Positions 13,270 to 21,835 of a stretch of DNA of 64,000 bases are shown piece after piece; positions within the stretch are counted from its first letter, which is position 1; each line of letters begins with the position of its first letter. The stretch spans positions 582,898 to 646,897 of the forward strand of contig CAJNDS010001068.1 in NCBI GenBank assembly GCA_905221605.1, given 5' to 3'. A program made the translations under genes and the position numbers. The notes below the pieces were generated by a model. That model was given only the letters and a program-made list of their open reading frames with translations, made no database searches and was not told the DNA's origin. The stretch comes from Symbiodinium natans (taxonomy: Eukaryota; Sar; Dinophyceae; Suessiales; Symbiodiniaceae).

Positions 13270-15775
13270 ACCCCCCCCCCCCCCTGTGGTGTGGTTGGGG
13301 GTTGGTTTTAGGGTTTTAGGGTTTAGGGTTTAGGGTTTAGGGTTTAGGGTTTTAGGGTTTTAGGGTTTTAGGGTTTAGGGTTTAGGGTTTGGTTTAGGGT
13401 TTAGGGTTTAGGGTTTAGGGTTTAGGGTTTTCCCCGCGGATGGGGTACTAAGATGATCCCCCCCCCCCTGTGGTGTGGTTGGGGGTTGGTTTTAGGGTTA
13501 GGGTTTAGGGTTCAGGGTTTTAGGGTTTAGGGTTTAAGGTTTAAGACTTAAGGTTTAGGGTTTAGGGTTAGGGTTTAGGTTTTAGGGTTTAGGGTTTAGG
13601 GTTTAGGGTTTGGGGGTTTAGGGTTTAGGGTTTAGGGTTTAGGGACCGTAGAGTAGACTTGGGGGGGGGGGGATACCATGGGGGGGGGGGGCCCAGGACG
13701 CTCGACGCTGAACCATATATACCCTTTAAGGGGTTATATAGGGTACCTCATTCCCCCATTCCCGGCTAACCAACGGCAAGTAAACCCTTGCGCCCCGAAA
13801 AAACCCTAGACCCTCCTACCCTAAACCCTAAACCCTAAACCCTGAACCCTAAACCCTTACTAAACCCTAAACCCTAAACCCTAAACCCTAAACCCCAAAC
13901 CCTAAACCCCAAACCGCAGTCCTTGGGGGATGCGCGGCTCACATCCACGAGCTTGCACCTCGGAGGTCTTCCACAACTCTCTCAAACAGAAGATCCTTAA
14001 AACATCTCGCCGCAGACCGAGGCTTAGGTTTTGACAAGGGTTTAGGGTTTAGGGTTTAGGGTTTAGGGTTTAGGGTTTAGGGTTTAGGGTTTAGGGTTTA
14101 GGGTTTCGGGTTTAGGGCTTAAGGGGTAAGGGTGAGCCCGCAAAACCCTGTAAAGAAACCTAAAGAGGCCGCAGCCTCAACGCCCTACACAGACATAGAT
14201 GACACTCCCAACCGCTAAGGGATCTGCTTGCCAACCCTAAACCCTAAACCCTAAACCCTGGGTAGCCCGGCACCATCTTTGCCCCATCTTTGTTCTGCAC
14301 CTGGGAGCACTGGGCCGAGTGGAGGGTGTAGGGTCGAGGGGTGTAAATTTAGGGTTTAGGGTTTAGGGTTCAGGGTTCAGGGTTCAGGGTTTAGGGTTTG
14401 GCGTGTCCAAAGGGTGGGGCTTTAACGTGGGTTTAGGGTTTAGGGTTAAGGGTTACAGGGTTAACCTAGGAATGAATGAGGTACTTCTTGGCTTCAAGGG
14501 GCTTACAAGGGAACCTAAACCCAAGAAAAAGAGGGAATAAGGGCCTACTACTCGGGGTCCTGGGGTTCGGGTTGAAATTTAAGGGCTGCAGGCTTTAAGG
14601 GTCTAGGGCTTTGGGATTTAAGGTCTGGTGTCCGCGGGGTGGGGTGCCTAGTTGCTGAGTACCCTGGGCCAAAAAAAGGTTAGCCATTTCAATTCTGTGA
14701 GGATTCCACATACCCCAAAAGGTTAAGAGGATACCAACTCAGCTGCTACGGGTTTAGGATGTTTCCTGGCTCTAGCCCGAAGTTCCTCGCTCACCTCCAA
14801 GTCCTTGCCAGAGCATCGTTGAGCGCAGAAGGCATGGGGCACCTACCCCTAAACCCTAAACCCCAAACCCCAAACCCTAAACTCGAGGTTGGCTCTGAAA
14901 CTTTTTGCACCCGAAGATCATCCTGTTAAACTGAAGGAACCATTCGACACATTTTGGGCGTTTCCAAAAATAGGGGTACCTCCTTTATACCCCCAATAGA
15001 ATAGAATCCCCTTAAAGAGACCCACAAAAAGGGTACCCCTACTTTCGGAAAGCCCCCATATCCAGGTCCTCCCCTATGTTCAGGGTATAAAAGCTGATTG
15101 CCGTGGGCCTCTGATACGATGGGTGGGTCCGAGAGACTGGTTGAAATGTTCTGCACAATGCAAGCCGATAAAGGGCGCCTAGTCTCGCAAGTCACATGAT
15201 GAGCCCCTCCCACAAGACAGCACACAGGGGAGTCATCCATGCACAAGTGCTGCGACGCTGTGATCCTAAAATGCGACAAAGGCATCGAGCCTGAGATGCT
15301 TGCCGAAAGCGCTCCACGTCTTCGCAACTTGCACATGACAACGCTAAAGCGCTGTCTGGAAGAAGCGCCACAACGAGACAACATCATCATCATCATCATC
15401 ATTATTTTTTATGCTCACCATCATCATCATCATCCCCAAAGCCATAAAATTTTGTATAAGCTCACAATACCTAACCAATGAAAGCCCGAATTCCTGACCC
15501 TGCGCGATGATATTTGCCACCCCCTTATCCCCCCTCTTCTCCCCGTTGGTTCGCAGGGAGTGGGAGAACGAAGTACCCTACATAATTCCTTAAAGCGCAT
15601 AAAAAAAGGGCCCTAGTCCCAACCCTAAACCCTAAACCCTAAACCCTAAGCCCTAAACCCTAAACCCTAAACCCTAAACCCTAAACCCTGCCAACAGTAA
15701 GAAGTTCTCTGCTCCCCTCTTCTCAGGCCCGGGACTAGGATGGCTCGGCCGAAGGCTCCCTCGCCTGTCTTCCGT
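240..15775 (-). CDS. Split NEK/NIMA-like Ser/Thr protein kinase gene
   Basis: Translating short non-repeat islands on the minus strand gives consecutive kinase subdomains. Exons in transcript order: 15731-15775 (glycine loop [11 protein letters not shown]); possibly 11667-11742; 10229-10308 ([11 protein letters not shown]); 9198-9226 (FALLMDFCE, hinge); 7695-7747 ([17 protein letters not shown]); 6675-6727 ([18 protein letters not shown]); 5236-5298 ([19 protein letters not shown], catalytic loop); 4787-4818 (LKMGDFG); 3280-3321 ([14 protein letters not shown], activation loop); 2433-2492 ([18 protein letters not shown]); 1248-1299 ([17 protein letters not shown]). Possible C-lobe pieces lie near 920-975 and 245-295. 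Several junctions are exact: 10229/9226, 9198/7747, 6675/5298 and 2433/1299 join in phase. Donors are AG|GC or GT, acceptors AG|. [11 protein letters not shown] and the APE-equivalent SPE are present, so the enzyme could be active. The beta-3 lysine exon and a piece between SPE and PSDIW are not located. The NEK assignment rests on the catalytic-loop and hinge style. Confidence 0.72.
1631..1734. mobile_element. Short TIR element, family A copy 1
   Basis: A 104-bp near-palindrome. Left end GGGTGGCTGTCAAAATTATG matches the reverse complement of the right end, GGGCGGTTGTCAAAATTATG. It is flanked by the 4-bp direct repeat ATGT (1627-1630 and 1735-1738). There is no coding capacity, so it is MITE-like. 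Two more copies lie at 3,701 and 63,877. Confidence 0.8.
3091..3224 (+). repeat. TTTAGGG array
   Basis: About 18 tandem heptamers, near perfect, G-rich strand on plus. It lies between the kinase exons at 2433-2492 and 3280-3321, so it is intronic on the kinase model. Confidence 0.95.
3614..3690. mobile_element. Family F partial copy
   Basis: ACTACTATTTGCTTAAGAAC then CCCCC, followed by AGTAATCCCTATATGTCCCT and CATGAGGAAGA. It abuts family A copy 2. Confidence 0.45.
3701..3800. mobile_element. Short TIR element, family A copy 2
   Basis: Same TIR (GGGTGGTTGTCAAAATGGTG on the left, the complementary right end finishing at CCGCCA) and the same internal block TACGGCACCTA / GGTGCCGTAT in inverse orientation to copy 1. 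No clear target duplication. Confidence 0.75.
4065..4147. mobile_element. Short TIR element, family C
   Basis: Contains AGGTTAACCTTTGGGATTCT then AAGGGGATT, CTACCCCAAAAAGGTTAAAG and the terminal CTACTAGG. Nearly the same sequence occurs at 8,236-8,340; diverged relatives are near 2,818-2,884, 4,161-4,232, 14,663-14,752 and 61,690-61,775. Confidence 0.65.
6548..6666. mobile_element. Introner-like TIR element, family D, with 10-bp target duplication
   Basis: A 119-bp element with long TIRs: it starts TGGGATGTTGCCCCCTTATA and ends GGGGGAACATCCCA. Inner arms GTCCTTAATAGGGATTA and TAATCCCTATTAAGGAC pair around three GGGATTATA units. It is flanked by the perfect direct repeat GCTGGAGCCT at 6538-6547 and 6667-6676. 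On the minus strand the right-hand repeat contains the kinase exon end and its AG|GC donor (exon 6675-6727), so the element sits at the very start of that intron. Confidence 0.85.
6784..6881. mobile_element. Short TIR element, family B copy 1
   Basis: Ends resemble GGGGGTTTACGAAAATAGGG and its inverse (TTTCGGAAACTCCC), around an inner inverted repeat near CCCTTATCATAAGG. The same layout recurs at 12.3, 14.95, 17.2, 56.6 and 59.8 kb. Confidence 0.65.
6967..7080 (-). repeat. CCCTAAA array
   Basis: About 16 perfect heptamers, opposite orientation to the 3.1-kb array. It is intronic in the kinase gene, between exons 6675-6727 and 7695-7747. Confidence 0.95.
7800..8010. repeat. AT-rich low-complexity tract
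   Basis: (ATAA)n, (ATAAAT)n and (TA)n runs in a kinase intron; a 114-aa ORF across it is a composition artefact. Confidence 0.85.
8103..8187 (+). repeat. TTTAGGG array
   Basis: Twelve perfect tandem heptamers in the kinase intron between 7747 and 9198. Confidence 0.95.
8236..8340. mobile_element. Short TIR element, family C copy 2
   Basis: Left end AGTTGTCCAGTAACC and the reverse complement of the right end CTAGTAGCAGAGTAGGTAACC are related; the core matches the 4,065 copy almost base for base. It lies in a kinase intron. Confidence 0.65.
8886..9070. repeat. (TG)n/(CA)n microsatellite with CG steps
   Basis: About 185 bp of alternating GT with GC and CAT interruptions. It creates overlapping open frames in all phases, none of which is gene-like. 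Confidence 0.95.
9728..9882. mobile_element. Short TIR element, family I
   Basis: Left GGGTAGTTACATGGTCCCTT then AGTA; right TACTAAGGGCCTATGATCTA then TGAAACTACCCC, the inverse. The inner pair CCCTTACATACCCC/AAGGTAAGGGACC is also inverted. Confidence 0.65.
10928..11071 (-). repeat. CCCTAAA array
   Basis: About 20 heptamers with one CCCTAA-type slip, followed by a degenerate tail to about 11,140. Confidence 0.95.
11753..11926. mobile_element. Family D relics
   Basis: Three GGTTACTAGCAGTCCTTTTT-type segments (11,753-11,822) and one right half, AAGGACTGTTAGTATAAGGG then GGAACAT (11,897-11,924), match family D arms but no intact pair remains. Confidence 0.4.
12323..12435. mobile_element. Short TIR element, family B copy 2
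   Basis: TIR AATATGGGG..GTTTACGA versus TTCGGAAACCCCAATATT, with the central inner palindrome CCTTATAGTATAAGG. Confidence 0.7.
12500..12606. mobile_element. Short TIR element, family F
   Basis: Left ACTATTTGCTTTAGGACCCC and the reverse complement of the right end ACTACTTGCTTAAGAATCCC are clear inverted repeats. The inner CCTTATGAGGAAGA recurs at 3,614-3,690 and 60,148-60,306. Confidence 0.65.
13152..13772. mobile_element. Family H TIR pair enclosing poly-C and TTTAGGG DNA
   Basis: Left end CAGGGAATGAGGGAATTAGG then GCCCTATATATG; the reverse complement of the right end reads GGGGGAATGAGGTACCCTAT then ATAACCCC. Between them lie a run of more than 50 C (13,209-13,263), matching G-runs at 13,661-13,691, and TTTAGGG arrays. 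Single related ends occur at 9,489-9,545 and 15,554-15,602. The poly-C and poly-G runs could themselves pair. Confidence 0.5.
13209..13284. repeat. Poly-C tract
   Basis: More than 50 consecutive C, a short unique interruption (AATGGTA), then a second C run. Tract length is likely approximate in the assembly. Confidence 0.95.
14466..14562. mobile_element. Short repeat, family G
   Basis: CTAGGAATGAATGAGG ... AAGGGGCTTACAAGGGAACC ... GAATAAGGGCCTACTACTCG. Related copies: 23,486-23,534 (interrupted by a family D element) and 61,238-61,345. Confidence 0.45.
14663..14752. mobile_element. Short TIR element, family C diverged copy
   Basis: AAAAAAAGGTTAGCCATTTC ... GAGGATTCCACATACCCCAA ... AGCTGCTACGGG follows the family C layout with substitutions. 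Confidence 0.45.
14953..15062. mobile_element. Short TIR element, family B copy 3
   Basis: Left TTTTGGGCGTTTCCAAAAAT then AGGGGTACC; right GGTACCCCTACTTTCGGAAA then GCCCCCATATC. Good inverted complementarity. Confidence 0.7.
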
Positions 15776-17190
15776 GTGGGAACAGCTTGGCACTCTGTAG
15801 CGTGGGTACCACTTTTTGTTCAAGAAACGGTTTAGGGTTTAGGGTTTAGAAGTTCAGAGGTTCAGAGGTTTTAGAGCTTAGGGCTTAGGGCTTCGGGTTT
15901 AGGGCTTCGGGTTTAGGGTTTAGGGTTCAGCGTACACGACTACCATGTGAAAAGCCAGCTGCGCCTATGCGGTCCAGCTCCTCGTAGCCCTTCTGCTTGA
16001 GCATTGTTGGGACCTGCGAAGGGCAGGGGTGGATGAAAAGTGAGATCTCAATGGGTTTAGGGTTTAGGGTTCAGGGTCTGGGGTTTAGGGATTAGGGTCT
16101 AGGCTATATAGGCTTTAGGGTTTAGGGTTTAGTGCCCTTTTGGGTACCCATTATAAGGCGGCGCCGTTACAAAGGGATCCCAAAACGGGACCCTAAGTTA
16201 CAGGGTTTAGGGTCTAGGGTTTAGGGTTTAGGGCAGAACTACCCAATGGATTCCATGGAGACATGCAGGGACAGGCCCAGAACAAGTGGGTTCGAATCAA
16301 CTGAGAGCTGCCTTGGCTTCTGCACCCGAACATCCCCCTAAACCCTAGAGGTTGAGGGTTTAGGGTTTAGGGTTTAGGGTTTAGGGTTTAGGGTTTAGGG
16401 TTTGAGGTCAGACCCGAAACCCTAAACTTAAACGCCAAAAAGATCTTGGGGCTTGGGGAACCCAACATTCAACGAGTCTTCGTTCCTTGGTGGCCTTTGA
16501 CCACGCCAAAACCTTTCTTAGAGCAACGCCGGGCCCTGAGCACCACAAGCCCAACATGAGAGAATGCTTGGGGCTTACGATAGGGTTTAGAAACCCTAAA
16601 CCCTAAACCCAAAACCCATAAGGCTTAGGGCACGCTTACCTGAACCAAAGACCTCCCTGAGGTGCATCTCCTACACGTAAGGTTGTGGGAGGCTTGAACC
16701 CATGGAGTGCCACCGAAGGATTAGGGGGACCCTTGGGGATATAGACCCTCCGAATAAGGCCCCTGTTTAAGAGAGCCAGAAGAAGGTTAAGAAGGGTTCC
16801 CTTTGAAGGGTCCCCCTTATCCTACCTAGGACCGAGCTCGGCACATCCATGCGCGACGCCATGCGCGGCAGCGGCCTGGTCAACATGCCATGGGTGGGCG
16901 GTCGAACGTCATCGGAAGGTTTGATTCCGAGCCCCAAACCCGAAACCCGAAACCCTAAACCATAAACCCTAAACCCTAAAGTCTGAGAGAGAGAAAGTGT
17001 GTGTGTTTGTGTGTTTGTGTGTGTGTGTGTGTGTGTGTTGGTGTTGTGTTTGCGCCTGAGGTCCTCCTCCTGCCCAGCTCTTCGCCCCTCCCCCCACAAA
17101 AAAAAACTCAGGCCGACAGTTTCCCATTACATAATGGCGTTGGTGGAACTAGCCCCTTACTTTCCGCGGCCGAAGTGCATCAGCCACAAC

Positions 17191-17308
17191 TTTGGGGGGG
17201 CATTTCCCAAACTAGGGGTACCCCTTTTTCTCCCCCTAAACGGAATAGAATCCCCCTGAAAGGGACCCGCAAAAAAAGGGCACCCCCCACAATCTCGGAA
17301 GTCCCAAC
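17191..17308. mobile_element. Short TIR element, family B copy 4
   Basis: Left TTTGGGGGGGCATTTCCCAA then ACTAGGGGTACC; right end GGCACCCCCCACAATCTCGG then AAGTCCC. The internal GGAATAGAATCCCC is shared with copy 3. Confidence 0.65.
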
Positions 17309-17521
17309 ACAGCATCACATCACACAACCCGGCCTCTGAATCGATCCGTGCGAAAAGTGTGAGGGGCCAGGGACATCAGGAACACAACAACGCTGCGGCG
17401 GTTGAGCGGGTCGGGTGCAGCAGTGCTTCGGGTAGCTTGTGGATAAGGTTTGGGGCTTATAGGGTTGCAGCAGTGCTTCGGGCTTGGAAGACTCGAAAAC
17501 CCTGAACATGGAACCCCTAAG

Positions 17522-17615
17522 GGTCCATGTACCCATAGAGTATATACTTGGGGCCCTAAAGCTTCTAATGGGAACCCCTTTAAGGCCCAAGTATATACTG
17601 CATGGGTACATGGAC
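17522..17615. repeat. Long inverted repeat, about 32-bp arms
   Basis: Left arm 17,522-17,553 (GTCCATGTACCCATAGAG then TATATACTTGGG) pairs with right arm 17,584-17,615 with a few mismatches. A 30-bp spacer separates them. Probably a TIR element; a TTTAGGG array begins directly after it. Confidence 0.8.
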
Positions 17616-17925
17616 GGGTTTAGGGTTTAGGGTTTAGGGTTTAGGGTTTAGGGTTTAGGGTCTAGGGTTTAGGGGTTAGGGTTGGACCCTTAGGGGACCC
17701 AGGTCCATAACTTCAACATGGGCGTGGCTTTGCTGGACTCAAGACCCGAAGGCCGTAGTTTCATGGGGCGCGCTCTTTAAACTCTGATGCCTTTTAGGCG
17801 TTCCTACAACGATATACCATTATATATATATATATAGAAAAACTAAACCCCAAAACCCAAAGAGCCTAAAACCCCAAGACCCCAAATGACCCCCTGAGGC
17901 CTTGGGACAATGTCTCAGGGTAGGT

Positions 17926-18177
17926 ACATGGTCCCCTTGCATGCGCCCTGAAACTTAATCCCTGTTCCCCTAGGAAGAAAAAAGGATCCTTTTTGTTTAT
18001 ATATAAGAAAGCCCATGACCCAAAAAGTAGAAAGGATCCCTAACACTGATTTAGGAAAAGGGCACCCCTTTTACTTATTTCCCCTTATATATTATGTTCC
18101 CTATATAAACTAAGGGCCCATACATCAGAACCCTTTGAAGGAGGTTAGGGGCCATGTTAAGGGCCCGTTAAACAACC
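17926..18177. mobile_element. Family I element carrying a nested family E copy
   Basis: GGGTAGGTACATGGTCCCCT then TGC and CCCTGAAA parallels the 9,728 element, then breaks at the GAAA target site into family E and resumes with AAAAGGGCACCCCTT. The right end is GGGGCCATGTTAAGGGCC. Confidence 0.55.
17954..18054. mobile_element. 101-bp TIR element, family E copy 1
   Basis: Starts CTTAATCCCTGTT and ends AACACTGATTTAG (imperfect TIR). It carries an internal inverted repeat (AAGGATCCTTTTT / AAAAAGTAGAAAGGATCC). It is flanked by GAAA at 17,950-17,953 and 18,055-18,058. It differs from the copy at 55,918 at about 2 of 101 positions, and it sits inside a family I element. Confidence 0.85.
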
Positions 18178-18261
18178 CTTAAACCCTTAAACCCTTAAAC
18201 CCTTAAACCCTAAACCCTAAACCCTAAACCCTAAACCCTAAACCCTAAACCCTAAACCCAA

Positions 18262-18390
18262 AGCAAGTCTTTTTCCGGAGCTCGGTTGGACTTTGGCCGA
18301 GGGTTGGGCAGTCTCCGGGTGATCGCAAAGGCGGTCACGCCGGCGTCGAGGGAGTTTGTGGCGATTCAGCAGTTCAGACACCCCTTGCAC
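18262..18390 (-). other. Possible exon-like open segment
   Basis: About 40 codons open on the minus strand (GVSELLNRHKLPRRRRDRL..) between repeat arrays, preceded by AAG. Weak evidence only. Confidence 0.2.
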
Positions 18391-19657
18391 GGTTTAGGGT
18401 TTAGGGTTTGGGGTTTACGGTTTAGGGTTTAGGGTTTGAAACCCGAAACCCAAAAACAAAATCCAAGCAAACCCCAAACCCTAAACCGAAGACGCTCATT
18501 CGCCCCTAAACCCGAAACCCGAAACAAATCTAAGCGAACCCTAAACCTTAACCCGAAACCCTCATCAACCCCTAAACCCAAAACCCTACAGTCTAAGCAA
18601 ACTCTGACTCCACACCCGAACCGAATTTTAGTTGAAACGTTGGGGCCTCGTAAGGTCGTTGAAGCCTTGCTTAAGTGCATTATGGTGCATTGAACATTCC
18701 GGCCTCCAGGGACGATTTGGGTTAACTTACATTAGATGCCTTTGGGATTTTCGTTTGGGGACGGGGCTCTGTGTGGTGCTAGCTTGTTCCGACAAACAAT
18801 GTTGTAAGATCAGCATGCTATCACATGAATCTTCTACTTCTCCGGGTCTTGAGGGTTTAGGGTTTGGGGTTTGGGGTTTGAGGTTTAGGGTAGACTTGCG
18901 CTGTGTAGGGTGTAGGGATGTGCTCTCCCGTTGGAGAGAGCATTCGACTTGCTGCGCGCTGCCATCATCCCACTCGCCCCCAAAGCTCTGGAGGGCCGCA
19001 CCGCGCACATTGCAGCTCCTACATGGCTCCCAATCGTGGGCTCCCTTTCTACCCCCCCCTCTAAACTACCCCCCCCGGCCCCCCCCCCCCCCCCCCCCCC
19101 CCCCAGGGGCCTCCCCTTAAATAACCTTCACTAGGCTAAACTATTCCTATGTAGCCTTAAGCATACCCTAAACCCTAAACCCTAAACCCTAAACCCTAAA
19201 CCCTAAACCCTAAACCCTAAACCCTAAACCCTAAATAGGCTGGGCCCTTAATTATCGAAGGAACCTTGGGGGGGGGGGGGGTAGAATAGAGGCGGGTAGC
19301 AGGGGAACACATGGCCCCAGGGTCCCCAACAAAAACTAAGACCCCCTTCCGTCACGTCATTTAGGGTTCAGGGTTTAGGGTTTAGGGTTTAGGGTTTAGG
19401 GTTTAGGGTTTAGGGATACTCAAACCTAGGTCATGGTAGGGATAGTATGTGTTCTGTAAGTTTCTATCCCTTACTGAGCTTAAAGTACCCTTAAACATGG
19501 AAAAGGTTACCCCACTCTGGCACTCAAACGCAAGGAAACTCCGCTTGGTCACGCTTCGCCACTGCAATCCCTCGACTGGCAGCACCGAAATATCGCTCGT
19601 CGGGATTTCTAGGTTTAGGATTTAGGGTTCAGGGTTTAGGGCTTTCTGTTGGATGGC

Positions 19658-19755
19658 CCTCATCTCGCACATCTCGCATCTTCTGACGGATTTCGGTGCC
19701 AGGGCCCTGCATTGCTTTTTTGTACAGCTCCACATAAAGAAGAAGGTCCAACTCC
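19658..19755 (-). CDS. Possible internal exon, unrecognised gene
   Basis: The minus-strand island reads as ELDLLLYVELYKKAMQGPG followed by TEIRQKMRDVRDE in one frame. It is bounded by TAG| and a GAGG|GC-type donor, the style of the kinase introns. Protein-like, possibly coiled-coil; family unknown. Confidence 0.35.
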
Positions 19756-19920
19756 CTAGCGCCCCTAAACCCTAAACCCTAAACCCTAAACCCTAAACCC
19801 TAAACCCTAAAGCCGGTTGTGAAGGCTGAGGGGGTTGCCCACCCGGAGGCGGAGACGAACCTTCTGATGGTTTGAGGACCAGGAGCCTGGATCGGCGTAT
19901 GACTGGTACTCCATCTGCCT

Positions 19921-20093
19921 CTACTTGGGAGGTTCAGGATTCTTAGCAACCCAATGAGAACTGGGTTTAGGGTTTAGGGTTTAGGGTTTAGGGTTAGGGT
20001 TTAGGGTTTAGGGTTTAGGGTTTAGGGTTGGGGTTTAGGGTTTAGGGTTTAGGGCTGATAATTGGGTTAGAAGTACCTTAAACCTCCAAGTAG
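19921..20093. mobile_element. Family J TIR element with internal TTTAGGG
   Basis: Left CTACTTGGGAGGTTCAGGAT ... AACCCAAT; the reverse complement of the right end is CTACTTGGAGGTTTAAGGTA ... AACCCAAT. The 100 bp between is TTTAGGG array. Confidence 0.6.
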
Positions 20094-20477
20094 GGTTCAG
20101 GAAGTTCAGGGTTTGGGGTTCTCAAGCACGGTTCCGTTCTCACCCCCTGGACCCCATAAACCCTAAACCCTAAACCCTGAACCCTAAGCCCTAAGCCCTA
20201 AACTCTAAACCCTAAACTCTAAACCCTACGCCCTAAGCCCTAAACCCTAAACCCTAAACCCTAATTAAACCCCAAACCCTAAACCCTAAACCCTAAATCC
20301 AATGCTCCCGGACATGATCGTCTGCGCGGGCAGCGCCACTGTACACCGACAGCCAACGGCAGCTTGCTAGGGCGGTTGCAGGTGTTTGGGTGCTCTTTGG
20401 GGGTTTATCGGGTTTAGGGATTTTGGGGGCCCTCAAACCCTAAACCCTAAACCCTAAACCCTATTGAGGCCGCTTTT

Positions 20478-20575
20478 GCAGGCGCCCGCACTGTGAGCTG
20501 CGGCGGATCGTCGGCGTGAGCACACGCCACTGGCTGTACTTGCAAGCCTACGTAGCCGACGCGGCTCATGCCAGG
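20478..20575 (+). other. Possible plus-strand exon with canonical splice sites
   Basis: Open frame starting after CAG| (RRPHCELRRIVGVSTRHWLY..) and ending GCCAG|GTAAGG. The minus strand is also open here, so the direction is uncertain. Confidence 0.25.
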
Positions 20576-20682
20576 TAAGGGGTTTAGGGTTTAGGGTTTA
20601 GGGTTTAGGGTTTAGGGTTTAGGGTTTAGGGTTAGCAGGTAGGGGATTTCTTACCCCGTACTTCCAGGGACCTGATTATGTC

Positions 20683-20729
20683 TTTAAGGTTCCTAGTTAG
20701 GTATAGTATACCTAACTAGGAACCTTAAA
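20683..20729. repeat. Perfect 23-bp palindrome
   Basis: Arms 20,683-20,705 and 20,707-20,729 are perfect reverse complements (TTTAAGGTTCCTAGTTAGG then TATA) around a single G. It may be the core of another short TIR element or a hairpin. Confidence 0.9.
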
Positions 20730-21179
20730 ACAGGTATAGGGTTTAGCATGCCGAACATAAACTGTGTCATGGTGCAACCTTGCGCAGCTCCGCAATATGT
20801 CAATAACGGAGCCCTGAACCAACAGGACTTTGGACTAGCCAGTGGCTACATGCAAAAGCTTACTTGGAGATTCAGGGGTAGGGAGAATCCTTCAAAGCAC
20901 CGTTTAGGACCTTAGGGCCAGTTTAGGGTCTAGGGTCTAGGGTATAAAGTTGAGGGTGTGAACCCAAGGCATGGATGAACCTTGAACGTGGACTTTGTAA
21001 GCAACTGGCAGCCAGCGCGTAGCTCTTCTCAACAGCCGGGTCTTGAGTCCAGAGATCAGCTTTCGAGCCTACCAACTGATGGTTGAAGGCTTGGGGCTGG
21101 TCCGAAGAAGGTGGTTTAGGGCCCAGGGAAGTTTGGGGTTAAAGATGTGTATATACGTATATAAGGTACATTCATTCAC

Positions 21180-21306
21180 TCCTCGATATACTTATATATA
21201 TATATATACATATATATATATACATATGCATAGGTGTATATGCATATACACATACGAACATATGTATATATATATATATATGTATATATATAGGTACATA
21301 CATATG
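21180..21306. repeat. (TA)n-rich tract
   Basis: TATATA and ACATATG repeats adjoining the AGT microsatellite. Confidence 0.85.
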
Positions 21307-21478
21307 TATGAACACTTTTCATGTCGGGTTTAACTCTGGGATGCACCATTCTCTGTTCCCAGCGGACCCTGAGGCTTTGAGACTCACTTGCCAGAGCCGA
21401 TGCCGAGACGAACGGCTGCAAGTTCTCCCAAAGCCCAACACCCTTTACGAAGATGAGAAACGATAACAAAGACAGCAG

Positions 21479-21550
21479 TAGCAGTATAGTTAGTTTAAGT
21501 TTAAGTTTCGGTAGAAGTGGAACTAGAAGAAGTAGTAGTTGTAGTAGTAC

Positions 21551-21631
<81 letters not shown>

Positions 21632-21704
21632 CAGTAGCAATAGCAGTAGCAGTAGCAGCAGTAGCAGCAGTAGCAGTAGTAGCAGTAGTAGCAGTAGTAG
21701 CAGC

Positions 21705-21793
<89 letters not shown>

Positions 21794-21835
21794 CAGTAGT
21801 GATAGTAGTAGTGGTCGTCGTCGTGCTAGTAGTAC
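21479..21835. repeat. (AGT)n trinucleotide microsatellite
   Basis: Two long pure AGT/GTA blocks separated by about 90 bp in which AGT alternates with AGC/AAT. The frames encode poly-Ser, poly-Val or poly-Thr only, so this is not a gene. Confidence 0.95.

Larger units (their letters stand above)
13959..14842 (-). other. Two possible minus-strand exons
   Basis: 13,959-13,995 reads [12 protein letters not shown] between AG| and |GT on the minus strand; 14,795-14,842 is open and ends at a canonical AG|GTGAGC donor. Both lie between the kinase glycine-loop exon and the rest of the kinase, so they could be its N-lobe or an insert. I recognise neither. Confidence 0.25.
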
